Shown: positions 32,775-42,715, numbered from the stretch's first letter. The stretch: DNA of 56,744 nucleotides from JAPUDS01 sp039812985 (GCA_039812985.1 JBDHUL010000001.1:1-56744); one strand, 5' to 3'. A program made the numbers and translations. Notes: generated by a model from the letters alone, not told the origin.

Positions 32775-34676
32775 CTAGCGCATCTCGGCTTTGATACGTC
32801 GAATACCGGCTGAGCTAGCTTCTTCTTTAGTGATGACAAATCGTTTATCGTTTGGTGTTCCATCGTCGTCCCGAGCCAACTGTCCAGTGTGGTCAACGTG
32901 TGGACCGCCGCAAATCTCGAGCGATACAGCGTGACCGTCTTCGCCCATCTGATAGACCTTTACCTCTTCGCCATAGCGTTCACCAAACGGTCCGATCGCT
33001 CCCATATCAAGGGCCTGCTGAGTTGGATACAGCGTATATTTCACTGGGTGGTCCTCTTTGATCCACTGGTTCACGAGATTTTCAGCATGCTTCACCTCTT
33101 CGGATGTCATTTTGCGGTCAAGGTTAAAGTCAAATCGCAACCGTTCTTCGGTAATATTGCTCCCGTGTTGGCGTAGCTCTGGCCCAAATATCTCGCGAAG
33201 CGCCGACTGCAGCAGATGCGTCGCAGTATGATAGCGCTTATGCTGCATGGTGTGCCCGCCCAGACCACCCTTGAACGTCCCTTTTGCAGCCGTCTGGCTC
33301 CGCGCTCGTTGTTCGGCCATACGCGCGTCGAACTCGTCTCGCCACGCTGGGCTCAGCTTCACATTCTGAATCCCAGCCTCTTCAGTGCTCAGCTCAACCG
33401 GAAAACCATACGTATCATAAAGCGTAAAAATATCTTCACCCGTTAACTCGCCGCCCTGCGCGAACTTCATGAGCTGCTGAAGTCCTTTGCGTAGCGTTTG
33501 ACGGAAAACCTTTTCCTCTTTCACGAGCACCGCAACAACGGCCTCTCGCTGCTGCTTTACCTCTGGAAAATCGGCTTCGTACATGTCGGCAATGACCGGC
33601 ACAATGACTTCTAGAAAATTCTGTTCGATGCCCAAGTCAAACGCAAACCGAACTGCCCGGCGTACATAACGGCGCATTACATAACCCTGTTCCTTGTTGC
33701 TCGGCGCCACACCGTCCACCGCAAGAAACGTTGCAGCTCTCAGATGATCGGCAATGACCCGCATACTCTCAGTATGACTGTCGTATTTCTTACCGCTGAG
33801 AGCTTCGAGTTTTTCAATAATCGGTCTCAGTAGACTAATGTTATACATATCTGGCGAATTTAACCGAGCGGCAGCGATGCGCTCAAGCCCCGCACCGAAG
33901 TCAACATTTTTGGCTGGTAGTTTTTCAAATCCCGTTTCGGTACGTAGGTACTCCATAAATACTGAGTTGCCGATTTCCATATACCGTCCACAGTCGCAAT
34001 TCGGGTGACAGTGCTCGCCGTATGTTGGGTCGTGCTCGATAAAGTCAAATTCATAAAACACTTCACTGTCGGGTCCGCCCGGTTCGCCTGCCGGCATATC
34101 GGCAATCTTGCCGGCCCGACACCACCAGTTCTTACTCGCGTCGTAGTAAAAAACTCGCTCGCCGGACTGCATGCCTCGTTTTGAGCCATGTTCTTCCGAG
34201 CCCATATCGGCAACGAGCGCATCAATGCCTTTGTTTTTAAACAATCCCACCCACAATTCGGCCGATTCGGTATCTTTTGGGATACCAGCCGCTTCATCAC
34301 CAATAAACGCCGTCACATAAAGCTTACTTGGGTCAAGGCCAACCACGTCGGTCAGAAATTCAAAAAACCAAGGGAGCTGTTCAGCCTTAAAATAATCACC
34401 GAGGCTCCAGTTCCCGAGCATTTCAAAAAATGTTGTGTGGCGATTGTCGCCAACTTCGTCTACATCCTGGGCGCGCAAACAGGTTTGACTATCGGTGAGC
34501 CGATTGCCTTTCGGATGCTTTTCACCCAGCAAATATGGTAACAGCGGTTGCATACCGCTCCCGGTAAACAGGGTCGTCGGATCGTTATCCGGCACCAGTC
34601 GCGCTCGCGGAATAATAACGTGACCGCGCTCTTTAAAAAAATCTAAGTAGGCTTTACGGATATCTTGTGCGTTCAT
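32775..34676 (-). CDS. alaS: Alanyl-tRNA synthetase lacking the C-terminal C-Ala domain
   Basis: A 633-residue AlaRS; most bacterial forms have about 870. The class II catalytic core is complete (F-x-x-R-G-H near 15-20, motif 3-like G-A-G-L-E-R near 261-266). The tRNA-recognition region and the editing domain follow, with zinc/editing motif H-T-A-T-H near 485-489 and C-G-G-P-H-V-D near 595-601. The protein ends right after the editing domain, so the DHHA1/C-Ala oligomerisation part is missing. Such short forms are common in reduced genomes. The promoter is TGCTATACT ten bases from the ATG. Confidence 0.95.
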   Translation of the reverse strand: MNAQDIRKAYLDFFKERGHVIIPRARLVPDNDPTTLFTGSGMQPLLPYLLGEKHPKGNRLTDSQTCLRAQDVDEVGDNRHTTFFEMLGNWSLGDYFKAEQLPWFFEFLTDVVGLDPSKLYVTAFIGDEAAGIPKDTESAELWVGLFKNKGIDALVADMGSEEHGSKRGMQSGERVFYYDASKNWWCRAGKIADMPAGEPGGPDSEVFYEFDFIEHDPTYGEHCHPNCDCGRYMEIGNSVFMEYLRTETGFEKLPAKNVDFGAGLERIAAARLNSPDMYNISLLRPIIEKLEALSGKKYDSHTESMRVIADHLRAATFLAVDGVAPSNKEQGYVMRRYVRRAVRFAFDLGIEQNFLEVIVPVIADMYEADFPEVKQQREAVVAVLVKEEKVFRQTLRKGLQQLMKFAQGGELTGEDIFTLYDTYGFPVELSTEEAGIQNVKLSPAWRDEFDARMAEQRARSQTAAKGTFKGGLGGHTMQHKRYHTATHLLQSALREIFGPELRQHGSNITEERLRFDFNLDRKMTSEEVKHAENLVNQWIKEDHPVKYTLYPTQQALDMGAIGPFGERYGEEVKVYQMGEDGHAVSLEICGGPHVDHTGQLARDDDGTPNDKRFVITKEEASSAGIRRIKAEMR

Positions 34677-34697
34677 ATTGTCACATAGTATAGCAGA

Positions 34698-36581
34698 TTA
34701 GTGACGAATCTCAGAGGTCAAGCCACCCCACTCGACAACCGTAAACCCATGTCGCGGTGTCGCCGTAAGTTTCTGAGATGGCAACGAAATAGCCGTGTCA
34801 AAGCCATCCATGTCGAGGAACACACGAATCATCGTGGCCGGTTTCGGCGAAATACGCAGAGGTGCGAGTATATTCATCTGTTCGGTGCTGAGCCATGTCA
34901 ATCGAATATATGGTTTGTTCGGGATTTTACTCTCCCAGAAAGCCATGAAGTCATTGATTTCCTTCTGGTTCAAACCTTGTTCGCCGAGTTGGCGTCGAAT
35001 AGTCGCTGCCGCATCGGCCCGCTTGACGATCGTTCCGCTCACAATCCCCGGGTACGCCCCATGCCCTTGCCCCTCCCAGAACAATGAGTCATATGGCTTA
35101 CCCTTATATATCAGCTGTCCGCTGGGGCGCGCCAAAACGTACTTCCAGCCTCCGGGTTCGTACTGCGGATCCGACTCCGTTACATTTGCCCCTACTGACA
35201 CGCTCACAAGCATCGGAGACGGTGGATACAAATACACTACCGGCTTGGCGCAGCCCCCCGCCATAGCATACCGACCGCGTACATACACCAGCCGCTCGCC
35301 AGTCGAGTTTTTTATTACCACGAGTCCGTGTTGCGCAACGTAGTCACCAAACGGCACAACATCGGGCGACCAGCTTTGCTTGTATTCGTCATAAGCTTTT
35401 TTATACAGTGCGCTGTTTTTTTCGACTGGCTCATACACGTCCCTCCCGGTATCGGTTTTTCCGACAACAACCAAGTCGCTATCTTTTAATCTATCGCTTC
35501 GTGATACTGCCGCTGTTGCGCCGCCGCACCCTCTGGCAATCGCAACAAGTTCATCATATTGCTGCTTTCCTTGGTAATCCTTGTACTGGAGCATCGGGTT
35601 ATTGGTAAAGCTATAGCCTTCCAGCGAGAGCTTGTTCGGCGTATATGCAACTCCAATCCCGGTGTTAAACGGGGTCCGCACGACATACCCGATATTTGTC
35701 AGACCGGTGTCGGCGTAGGTTCGTTCAACTTTATATAACCGACTCGCGCCAAGTTCATAAATGAGTGTCTTTGTCGTTCCTGGCTCTTGACCAAATGACC
35801 GAATCTGCGTATCGGCAATGTCCACATACGACGGGCGAAGAACAAATTCGCCACTTGGCAAGACAATTTTCTGCGGAAGGTTCAGTGAATCATAATGAGT
35901 GGTCTGGTCGAGGTTGGTGACTTTCGCGGTAAGTACATCGGTTTTTAGATCGCTCACGTATCTCACCATGTCGTCAATAGTCATGTTTTGCGGGTTAACA
36001 AGCACTGTCACCTGGCCGTCAGCGCCCTTTTCAAACAACAGTCCAAGACCCCCAACCCCGTAGCTTGGTGAAAATGCGTAGATAATTGCCGCGCCATTTC
36101 TCGACCCGACCTCCCTGTAGATTGGTATACTTTCCTCAAGCTGTTGCTGAGCAGTTTTTGAGTACCCCTGTGTATTGATATCTGCATAGGACGACAACTG
36201 CTCGGCCTTAAACCACCCCTGCGGCGCTATATCTTTCGGTGAAGTAAGCCAAGTTTCACCAGTAGTCGGCGTAACAAACCGGGCGAGCTCTGGATCGCTG
36301 GCTTTTTGTCGGTCAAATGCCGACACTGATTGTTTTGCGGGTGCATCCTGCGTGACAGCGACCGGCTTTTTTCCAAATGCCGCCCCTATAGCATCCCGAA
36401 ATACCCACCCCACTGCACCCAAAATAACTACTGCGACAAGCAGGATAAGCGCCGCCCATGGTCGTTGCGGCGGTATCTTTTTAGAAGTCTGCTCGAGCGC
36501 ACCACTCTGTGGTGTTGTACTATCCTGACCCTCTCCAGCCTCATCTACACGACCCCGCATCGACGATGCATCATTACTCAT
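34698..36581 (-). CDS. Large membrane-anchored protein with a K-P-V-V-Y-L-Y-P domain, function unknown
   Basis: A 627-residue protein with a charged, disordered N-terminus, one membrane helix (about 41-63) and a long outer region. The C-terminal third starts at K-P-V-V-Y-L-Y-P and contains W-x-Y-V-L-A-R-P-S-G and D-S-L-F-W-E-G; I recall this as a conserved secreted domain of unknown function found in many bacteria. No catalytic motif is evident. An AGGGAGGG ribosome-binding site and TATACT lie upstream. Likely exposed at the cell surface (inference). Confidence 0.6.
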   Translation of the reverse strand: MSNDASSMRGRVDEAGEGQDSTTPQSGALEQTSKKIPPQRPWAALILLVAVVILGAVGWVFRDAIGAAFGKKPVAVTQDAPAKQSVSAFDRQKASDPELARFVTPTTGETWLTSPKDIAPQGWFKAEQLSSYADINTQGYSKTAQQQLEESIPIYREVGSRNGAAIIYAFSPSYGVGGLGLLFEKGADGQVTVLVNPQNMTIDDMVRYVSDLKTDVLTAKVTNLDQTTHYDSLNLPQKIVLPSGEFVLRPSYVDIADTQIRSFGQEPGTTKTLIYELGASRLYKVERTYADTGLTNIGYVVRTPFNTGIGVAYTPNKLSLEGYSFTNNPMLQYKDYQGKQQYDELVAIARGCGGATAAVSRSDRLKDSDLVVVGKTDTGRDVYEPVEKNSALYKKAYDEYKQSWSPDVVPFGDYVAQHGLVVIKNSTGERLVYVRGRYAMAGGCAKPVVYLYPPSPMLVSVSVGANVTESDPQYEPGGWKYVLARPSGQLIYKGKPYDSLFWEGQGHGAYPGIVSGTIVKRADAAATIRRQLGEQGLNQKEINDFMAFWESKIPNKPYIRLTWLSTEQMNILAPLRISPKPATMIRVFLDMDGFDTAISLPSQKLTATPRHGFTVVEWGGLTSEIRH

Positions 36582-36626
36582 TTATTCCCTCCCTTTTTCT
36601 ACGCACAAAGTATAGTCCGTATGCGT

Positions 36627-37691
36627 CTAAGACACAATCCCTCCGCCCAGTACTTCATCGCGGCGGTACACCACCGCTGACTGACCGGTAGCCACTGCTC
36701 GTTCTGCCTCTGACAAAAATAATGTCCCGTCTTCAAAATGGCACGGAAGCAACTGCCCCCGGTGGCGCAGGCGCACCCTGAGCAATTCGCTACCCTGGGG
36801 TGATTCGTGTATCCAATGCTCATCGACAAGTCGTATCTCGTTGCGCCACATCGCTTCGTCGTTAAGGTTACGGCTAACATATACTACGTTCTTAGTCATG
36901 TCCTTTCCAACGACGTAGTACGGCATACCGCCGCCAACATCAAGTCCGTGACGCTGTCCGAGCGTGTAAAATACCGCTCCGTCATGACGACCAAGCACCG
37001 CACCCGATTCTTTTTCAACGATGTCTCCAGGCGCGGCATCCAGGTATTGCCCTAAGAAATCATGTACTCCCACCGATCCGACAAAGCATATTCCCTGGCT
37101 ATCACGTTTTTTTGCTGTTGCGAGTCCCTGTTTCTCTGCAATTTTCCTCACGTGGTTTTTTGTGTATATACCGAGTGGAAACAGAGTTTTACCGAGCGCT
37201 TCTTTTGTGATGCGGTAGAGAAAATACGTTTGATCTTTGACTGTATCCTCTGGGATGTATAGTCGCGGCTGTGGTAACTCGCCTTTCACCACCCGTGCAT
37301 AGTGCCCGGTTGCTATCATGTCAGCCCCATCCGCGAGTGCCGCTTCGAGAAACAATCGGAATTTCACCTCCTGGTTGCACATAACGTCAGGGTTGGGCGT
37401 TCGACCAGCTTTATACTCAGCCAACATGTACTCAACTACTTTCTCGCGGTATTCCGCCTGAAAATCATACACTTTCAGCGGTATCTCGAGCTGTACCGCG
37501 ACGCGTTTTGCATCGGCAAGGTCATCAGCCCACGGACAGCGCATACCTGGGAGATCTTCGGTCCAGTTTTTCATGTACACGCCCGTCACGTCATAGCCTT
37601 GTTCGACCAAGAGCGCCGCTGTCACCGAACTATCCACACCGCCACTCATGCCGACATACACTCGATCAGCCATACTAGCTCGCTTCGGCAA
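36627..37691 (-). CDS. mnmA: tRNA-specific 2-thiouridylase MnmA
   Basis: A 354-residue enzyme that thiolates U34 of Lys, Glu and Gln tRNAs. The PP-loop is S-G-G-V-D-S-S (15-21). The catalytic cysteines lie in N-P-D-V-M-C-N (about 99-105) and G-I-C-F-V-G (about 200-205). Sulfur probably comes from the cysteine desulfurase encoded two genes upstream. Its start overlaps the end of the YdcF-like gene by 17 bases, and all three genes overlap, a compact sulfur-transfer operon. No tusA-E relay genes are seen. Confidence 0.95.
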   Translation of the reverse strand: MPKRASMADRVYVGMSGGVDSSVTAALLVEQGYDVTGVYMKNWTEDLPGMRCPWADDLADAKRVAVQLEIPLKVYDFQAEYREKVVEYMLAEYKAGRTPNPDVMCNQEVKFRLFLEAALADGADMIATGHYARVVKGELPQPRLYIPEDTVKDQTYFLYRITKEALGKTLFPLGIYTKNHVRKIAEKQGLATAKKRDSQGICFVGSVGVHDFLGQYLDAAPGDIVEKESGAVLGRHDGAVFYTLGQRHGLDVGGGMPYYVVGKDMTKNVVYVSRNLNDEAMWRNEIRLVDEHWIHESPQGSELLRVRLRHRGQLLPCHFEDGTLFLSEAERAVATGQSAVVYRRDEVLGGGIVS

Positions 37692-38268
37692 TGATTATTT
37701 TGATTATTTCACCAACACCGAGCACCCAGCCATATGGCGTCATCCACCACCAGCTTGACCATTGGTTATCGTTTGCTACTGGGTGGTTGACAACTTCTGC
37801 CGCGCCTCCCAATTGTTTATTAAACTCTATACCTGCCCGACGCTGATGATACGCTGATGTCACAAGCAGTAATCGTTTTATCGATCGGTTCTTCACAATG
37901 GAAGCGGTATTTTGGGCGTTCTCAGCCGTTGTTGCACTCGTCTCATCGGTCAGAATATCCTTGTTGGGTACATTCTGATGAAGCGCCCGCTCGCGCATGA
38001 CTTTTGCATTGCTTGGTCCTTTTTTGTCGGCGGCAGCACCAGAAAATACCAGTAGTGGTGCCCAGCCTGCTTTATAGAGTTTTATCGCTTCATCAGTCCG
38101 AGCCATCGTATCGCCGCCGCTCACCGCCACAATCGCATCAACTTTTTGACATTTGCCCGTCTCTGATGGCGACTGACACCCTGCGATATCATCCGGCCCA
38201 AGGTAGAGTGGAAGTCCTATCGTCATAGCCAGCGCCACCGCGACAAAAAATATACCGAACCGCATCAT
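37675..38268 (-). CDS. YdcF/SanA-like (DUF218) membrane protein
   Basis: A 197-residue DUF218 protein with an N-terminal membrane segment (about 5-23). The core has V-D-A-I-V-A-V-S-G-G-D near 43-53, then R-T-D-E-A-I-K-L-Y-K-A-G-W near 57-69, L-V-F-S-G and the conserved T-S-A-Y-H-Q-R-R-A (about 138-146). Family members (ElyC, SanA, YdcF) affect envelope integrity and lipid-carrier metabolism; the reaction is unclear. Sandwiched with overlaps between the cysteine desulfurase and mnmA, probably by operon packing rather than shared function. Confidence 0.82.
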   Translation of the reverse strand: MMRFGIFFVAVALAMTIGLPLYLGPDDIAGCQSPSETGKCQKVDAIVAVSGGDTMARTDEAIKLYKAGWAPLLVFSGAAADKKGPSNAKVMRERALHQNVPNKDILTDETSATTAENAQNTASIVKNRSIKRLLLVTSAYHQRRAGIEFNKQLGGAAEVVNHPVANDNQWSSWWWMTPYGWVLGVGEIIKIIIAEAS

Positions 38269-39419
38269 AATCCTCGCTCCTTCGCTATTGCCTCCGCAAT
38301 ACGGCCAGCAACATACGGAATATCCTCTAGCTTATTGAGATGTCCCAGTGTCAAACGTAAGCTACCATCCGCCTCGGCTGGTGACATACCGACCGCTTCA
38401 AGGCTCAGCGAGCGTGTTTGCTTGTTGGCGGCACATGCCGCGCCCGTGGCACAGTAGATACCCTCATCACTCAGTCGAAAAACAACCCGCTCGGCGTCTA
38501 GGCCGGCTAGGTGAATATGAATATGTCCAGGGAGGTGCTTTTTCGGATGCCCGTCAACAACCATGTCTGGTACTGCAGCGGACAGTCGTCCTATAAGCTC
38601 GGTGCGCATCACCGCCAACCTCTCGTTTTCACTATGACGGGCGCCCTGAACAAGTTCGAACGCCGTCGCTATACCAGCTGCTCCAGCAACATTTTCTGTA
38701 CCGCTACGTAGTCCTCGTTCCTGTCCACCACCACTGAGGAACGGCCGTAAACGCACCTGCGACCCAAGCCAAAGCAATCCAACCTGTTTTGGGCCATAGC
38801 ATTTAGCAGCATTGAGTGTCAGCATATCAACCCCTAACCGTGAGACTTTCATGTCTAACGATATTGCCGCCTGCGACCCATCGCTATGCAGATACAGCGG
38901 TGTCACCACTCCGCGCGTCCGCCGGTCGTTCCGAATACGTTCTAGGCGTCGTGCTATCTCAGCCACTGGCTGCACTGTACCAAATTCGTTATCCGCAAGC
39001 GCTACGCTCACCACAACCGTTTCGTCATTAACCGCTGCCGCAACCGCCTCAGGCGTGACATACCCTCGTCCATCGACGTGTGCCACCGTAAAAGCATATG
39101 ACGCAACAGCTGCTTGCACAGCCGCATGCTCCACCGCGCTCACAACCGCATGACCACCACCGGCTAACACACCGCCGAGTGCTATGTGCACCGACTCTGT
39201 TGCGCCGGCTGTAAACACTATTTCGTAGGGCTTCGCGCCCAGTATTCGCGAGCATGTGACACGGGCGTTCTCAAGCGCCTGACGCGCCATCCGTCCGCCT
39301 TCGTATCCGGCCGACGGATTATAAAACGTCTCAGCCCAAAACGGCGCCATGGCAGCAATCACCCGTTCATCACAAGGTGTTGCGGCCGCATGGTCAAGGT
39401 AATATGTTCGCTCACCCAT
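38265..39419 (-). CDS. Cysteine desulfurase (IscS/NifS-like)
   Basis: A 384-residue PLP enzyme that removes sulfur from cysteine as a persulfide. The N-terminal Y-L-D-H-A-A-A-T-P (7-15) is typical. The PLP lysine lies in N-A-A-K-C-Y-G-P-K (about 204-212) and the persulfide cysteine in the loop C-A-T-G-A-A-C-A-A-N-K (about 336-346). No iscU, sufB or other cluster-assembly gene is adjacent; the link to mnmA suggests tRNA thiolation as the main use here. Confidence 0.92.
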   Translation of the reverse strand: MGERTYYLDHAAATPCDERVIAAMAPFWAETFYNPSAGYEGGRMARQALENARVTCSRILGAKPYEIVFTAGATESVHIALGGVLAGGGHAVVSAVEHAAVQAAVASYAFTVAHVDGRGYVTPEAVAAAVNDETVVVSVALADNEFGTVQPVAEIARRLERIRNDRRTRGVVTPLYLHSDGSQAAISLDMKVSRLGVDMLTLNAAKCYGPKQVGLLWLGSQVRLRPFLSGGGQERGLRSGTENVAGAAGIATAFELVQGARHSENERLAVMRTELIGRLSAAVPDMVVDGHPKKHLPGHIHIHLAGLDAERVVFRLSDEGIYCATGAACAANKQTRSLSLEAVGMSPAEADGSLRLTLGHLNKLEDIPYVAGRIAEAIAKERGL

Positions 39420-39422
39420 GCG

Positions 39423-40406
39423 TTACATTGTAGCAGGTGAAGCTGTTTCCAGCGGCTGAGCCGTTGCCGGATCAAGCCCATACACTTCCTCCATGCAACA
39501 TTCGTAGTACATCTGCATTGCCGTAGCGAGATTGTGTAGCTCATGCCTGTCATCGAGATAGGTGTATTTGACGACTTTACCGTGCTCTGAGATAACCTTC
39601 AGTATGCCGCCTTGCTGTATTTCATACCGTATCATGGTGCTATAGGGCTTGTTGTCAAGGTCTCGACCCTCTTCGCGCCAGACAACAGTTGTGCCATCGA
39701 ACACGAAAAAATCACGATGTTTGTCGGCCGGGTACGGGCCGAACAGTTGAGCACCGATTTTATTTTCTGCCTCGATACACTCACGAACCGATATTGGGCG
39801 CTTTTCATTCTTCTTAGCACTTCCAAGAAGCAGGTGCATACCCCTACCTATCCACGATTGTTTCAATTTTTCGTTTGTCCTATCATCATGCGCCGGTAGG
39901 CCAGAATAATGCATCGCATGCGAGACGGCAACGTAATGCTCAATGGCCTGAATATCTTTTTGCGCATCCATATCGGAGAGCTCGGGCTGTTGGCTCATGT
40001 GCTCGCCGCGGTCAGTGCGTGATGGTGATTCTTCAGCTCGCGTAACGGCCGCCCCCTGTTGCCGCTCGTCATAAGTTGGCTCGTGGTACACAGTTGGCAC
40101 GCTCTCGAGTCCCTCCGGAGAGTCTGGGGTTTGGTCATTATTTTGACTACTATTAAGCCAGCCAGAATCTCCCGGAAGCTGTTCATAGAGGTTAATTGTC
40201 TTGTCAGCGTCAGATTGCCGCTGGGCAGTTACCTCAGAATGCTGCGCCGCGTGCGCAAAGGCTGCGTCGCTGAGGTCTTTTATATTAATACCCTGCACCT
40301 GTTTCGAAAAATAATCGTCCACCTCGCGTTGAGACTTTCTTCCGGCCGTAAATATACCAGTGCTTCCCGTATATATACCAGTGCTTTGCTCGTTATTAGT
40401 GTTCAT
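39423..40406 (-). CDS. Hypothetical soluble protein
   Basis: A 327-residue protein not recognised as a family. The first 200 residues are polar and low in hydrophobic runs, probably disordered (two copies of T-G-I-Y/F-T near residues 9-20, many Gln, Ser and Glu). The C-terminal part (about 210-310) looks folded, with D-F-F-V-F-D-G-T-T-V-V-W-R-E-E and Y-S-T-M-I-R-Y-E-I beta-like blocks and a helix ending in Y-Y-E-C-C-M-E-E-V. No membrane segment. Three bases from the cysteine desulfurase, so co-transcribed. Confidence 0.6.
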   Translation of the reverse strand: MNTNNEQSTGIYTGSTGIFTAGRKSQREVDDYFSKQVQGINIKDLSDAAFAHAAQHSEVTAQRQSDADKTINLYEQLPGDSGWLNSSQNNDQTPDSPEGLESVPTVYHEPTYDERQQGAAVTRAEESPSRTDRGEHMSQQPELSDMDAQKDIQAIEHYVAVSHAMHYSGLPAHDDRTNEKLKQSWIGRGMHLLLGSAKKNEKRPISVRECIEAENKIGAQLFGPYPADKHRDFFVFDGTTVVWREEGRDLDNKPYSTMIRYEIQQGGILKVISEHGKVVKYTYLDDRHELHNLATAMQMYYECCMEEVYGLDPATAQPLETASPATM

Positions 40407-40457
40407 GAAACTATCTCCACCCTCAGTTGTTGGATGTTGACGGTTAGAACTTTTTGT

Positions 40458-41219
40458 TTAGAAAAATAGTCGGTTTACGTTCTGCTCGGTCGCTCGTGAG
40501 AGTGCTTCGACGGATACGCCTCGAAGTTCTGCCACGAATGACGCTATGAGCGGCACATTCTCCGGCTCGTTTATCTTACCACGGTTTGGTACTGGTGTCA
40601 AGAATGGTGCGTCTGTTTCCAGCAGCAGCTTCTCGAGAGGAATTGTTCGCGTCACGTCATCACGGTCACGGGCAAATGTGGCAATACCGTTCACCCCAAC
40701 ATACAGCCCTGCCGAAAGCCCTTTTTCCATGTTCGGTATATTGTCCGTAAAGCTATGTAATACCCCCCTCACCCCTGTAAAGTTGTTGAGAACTGACCAA
40801 AAGTCATCAAAAGCCTCCCGAACATGAAATGCAAGCGGGAGCCCAAGCGACAATGCAAGGTCTATATGCTTCTCGAGTAACTCCAGCTGGAGCTGTCGTG
40901 GGCTGTTCATGTAGTAGTAGTCGAGTCCGACTTCGCCAATTGCCACTATCTTTTCGGTGACATGTTCAACGCACCACTGCCGAAACTCGTCAAACAGCGA
41001 CAGAAGATGCGTTGCATCGTGCGGGTGAATACCAACTGTCGCAAACACACCCTCGCGTCCATAGCTAAAGTTGAGTGCTTGCTTCGAGCTGTTAATGCTC
41101 GTACCGACACACAATAACCGTTTTACCTCTGCTGCCTGGGCACGTTCATACTCAGGCTGTCCGCCTGCGGGAAAAAACTCTGGATCATGGATGTGGCAGT
41201 GGGTATCGGTATAGGTCAT
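40458..41219 (-). CDS. tatD: TatD-family metal-dependent DNase
   Basis: A 253-residue TIM-barrel hydrolase. Metal ligands are visible in D-T-H-C-H-I (5-10), G-E-V-G-L-D-Y (about 96-102), the H in L-A-F-H-V-R (about 134-139), H-S-F (about 159-161) and L-L-E-T-D-A-P (about 199-205). TatD enzymes trim DNA 3' ends and act in oxidative-damage repair and DNA recycling. It overlaps metG by four bases; metG-tatD pairing is widespread in Gram-positive bacteria. Confidence 0.93.
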   Translation of the reverse strand: MTYTDTHCHIHDPEFFPAGGQPEYERAQAAEVKRLLCVGTSINSSKQALNFSYGREGVFATVGIHPHDATHLLSLFDEFRQWCVEHVTEKIVAIGEVGLDYYYMNSPRQLQLELLEKHIDLALSLGLPLAFHVREAFDDFWSVLNNFTGVRGVLHSFTDNIPNMEKGLSAGLYVGVNGIATFARDRDDVTRTIPLEKLLLETDAPFLTPVPNRGKINEPENVPLIASFVAELRGVSVEALSRATEQNVNRLFF

Positions 41220-42694
41220 ACAGCTGGTTCAGCAGCGTGGCGTGATTTTCGGGGGAACATCGCCTCTGGCTGAGCCCGCACCACACCGTCTTTAAACGTC
41301 TCGAGGATCGTCGTCGATGCCATTGGTAAAAACGGCGCCAATAGATAAGCGATCTGATTGAGAGAACCGACGCTATGAGCGAGTACCTCTCCGAGGTGCT
41401 TTTCAGCCTCAGAATCCTTGCCCAGTTGCTTGGCAATCTCCCAAGGCTTGACGTTTTCAAGGTACTGATTGAGGGCGCGCACCATTACCCACAGTTCGTC
41501 GAACGCTTTATTGAATTCAAAACTATCCATAGCCTCGCGATAAGCCGTCGAATCATGTTCGGCCTGCAAGCCATCACCCACCACACCCGCCTGATAGTTG
41601 AGCACCATTCTCGCGACGCGCGAAACAAGGTTGCCGAGGTCATTGGCGAGTTCGCCGTTATAGGCAGCGTCAAATTTTTCCCACGTAAAATCGCCGTCAT
41701 CGAGCGTTGGAACATGACGCGAAAAATAGTAGCGGAAGGCGTCCAACCCGTAGTCATCGATGATGCCGTTCGGGTCAATGACGTTGCCAAGCGACTTACT
41801 CATCTTTGTGCCGCCGGAAACGACGTGACCATGCACAAGTAGCCGTTTTGGCAGCGGCAGGTCAAGCGCCATGAGCATCGCCGGCCATATTGCGGCGTGA
41901 AACCGTAGAATATCTTTGCCAATCACCTGTACATCGGCTGGCCAATAGTTCTGCCAGTTGGGGTTGTCAGGGTAGCCAAGCACAGTCAGATAGTTCGAAA
42001 GCGCATCAATCCATACGTACACTACCTGCGACGGGTCGTTCGGTACCGGTATTCCCCAGCTGAGATTTTTTTTCGGACGCGACACACTCACGTCCTGCAA
42101 TCCGCTATCGAGCAGAGCCATGAATTCCTTTTTCCGAAACTCGGGGACGATAGTAAGCCGATGTGACTCAAGCGCACTTTTTATCTTATCCCCAAATGCA
42201 CTCAACTTGAAGTAATAATTTTCTTCGCTCAGACGCTGATAGGGCTGGTTGTGGTCAGGGCAGACGCCATTGTTGTCAGCGGCCTCTTTTTCAGTCACAA
42301 AACTCTCGCACCCCACACAGTACCATCCTTCATACGTCCCTTTATAGATATAAGGTTGGAGTTTTTCCCATATGAACTGTACGGCAGCCTCGTGGTGCAC
42401 GTCAGTTGTCCGAATAAAGTCCGAGTACTCAACGCCCAATTTCTTAATAAAGCGCTCGTACAACTCTGCCATAGCGTCGGTGAAAGCTTTGGGCTCTTGT
42501 CCATTTTCAGCGGCTTTAGCGGCTATTTTGTTGCCATGCTCATCGGTACCTACCTGAAATCGAACGGTTTTGCCTTGGGCGCGCTGGTATCGTGCCCAGA
42601 TATCGGCGAGCAGATAATCCATTGCGTGTCCAATATGCGGCGGCCCATTGACGTAGGGGATTGCGGTGCAGATGTAGAGGGTATTTTTCGTCAT
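41216..42694 (-). CDS. metG: Methionyl-tRNA synthetase
   Basis: A 492-residue class I synthetase. Signature 1 is P-H-I-G-H (19-23) and signature 2 is K-M-S-K-S-L-G-N (about 296-303). A zinc-binding connective-peptide region is recognisable (C-V-G-C near 125-128, then C-P-D-H). The C-terminal EMAP-like dimerisation domain of longer forms is missing. The promoter TGTTATACT lies eight bases before the ATG, with GGTGG as a possible weak ribosome-binding site. tatD follows. Confidence 0.96.
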   Translation of the reverse strand: MTKNTLYICTAIPYVNGPPHIGHAMDYLLADIWARYQRAQGKTVRFQVGTDEHGNKIAAKAAENGQEPKAFTDAMAELYERFIKKLGVEYSDFIRTTDVHHEAAVQFIWEKLQPYIYKGTYEGWYCVGCESFVTEKEAADNNGVCPDHNQPYQRLSEENYYFKLSAFGDKIKSALESHRLTIVPEFRKKEFMALLDSGLQDVSVSRPKKNLSWGIPVPNDPSQVVYVWIDALSNYLTVLGYPDNPNWQNYWPADVQVIGKDILRFHAAIWPAMLMALDLPLPKRLLVHGHVVSGGTKMSKSLGNVIDPNGIIDDYGLDAFRYYFSRHVPTLDDGDFTWEKFDAAYNGELANDLGNLVSRVARMVLNYQAGVVGDGLQAEHDSTAYREAMDSFEFNKAFDELWVMVRALNQYLENVKPWEIAKQLGKDSEAEKHLGEVLAHSVGSLNQIAYLLAPFLPMASTTILETFKDGVVRAQPEAMFPRKSRHAAEPAV

Positions 42695-42715
42695 TGTCCA
42701 CCAGTATAACAGAGA

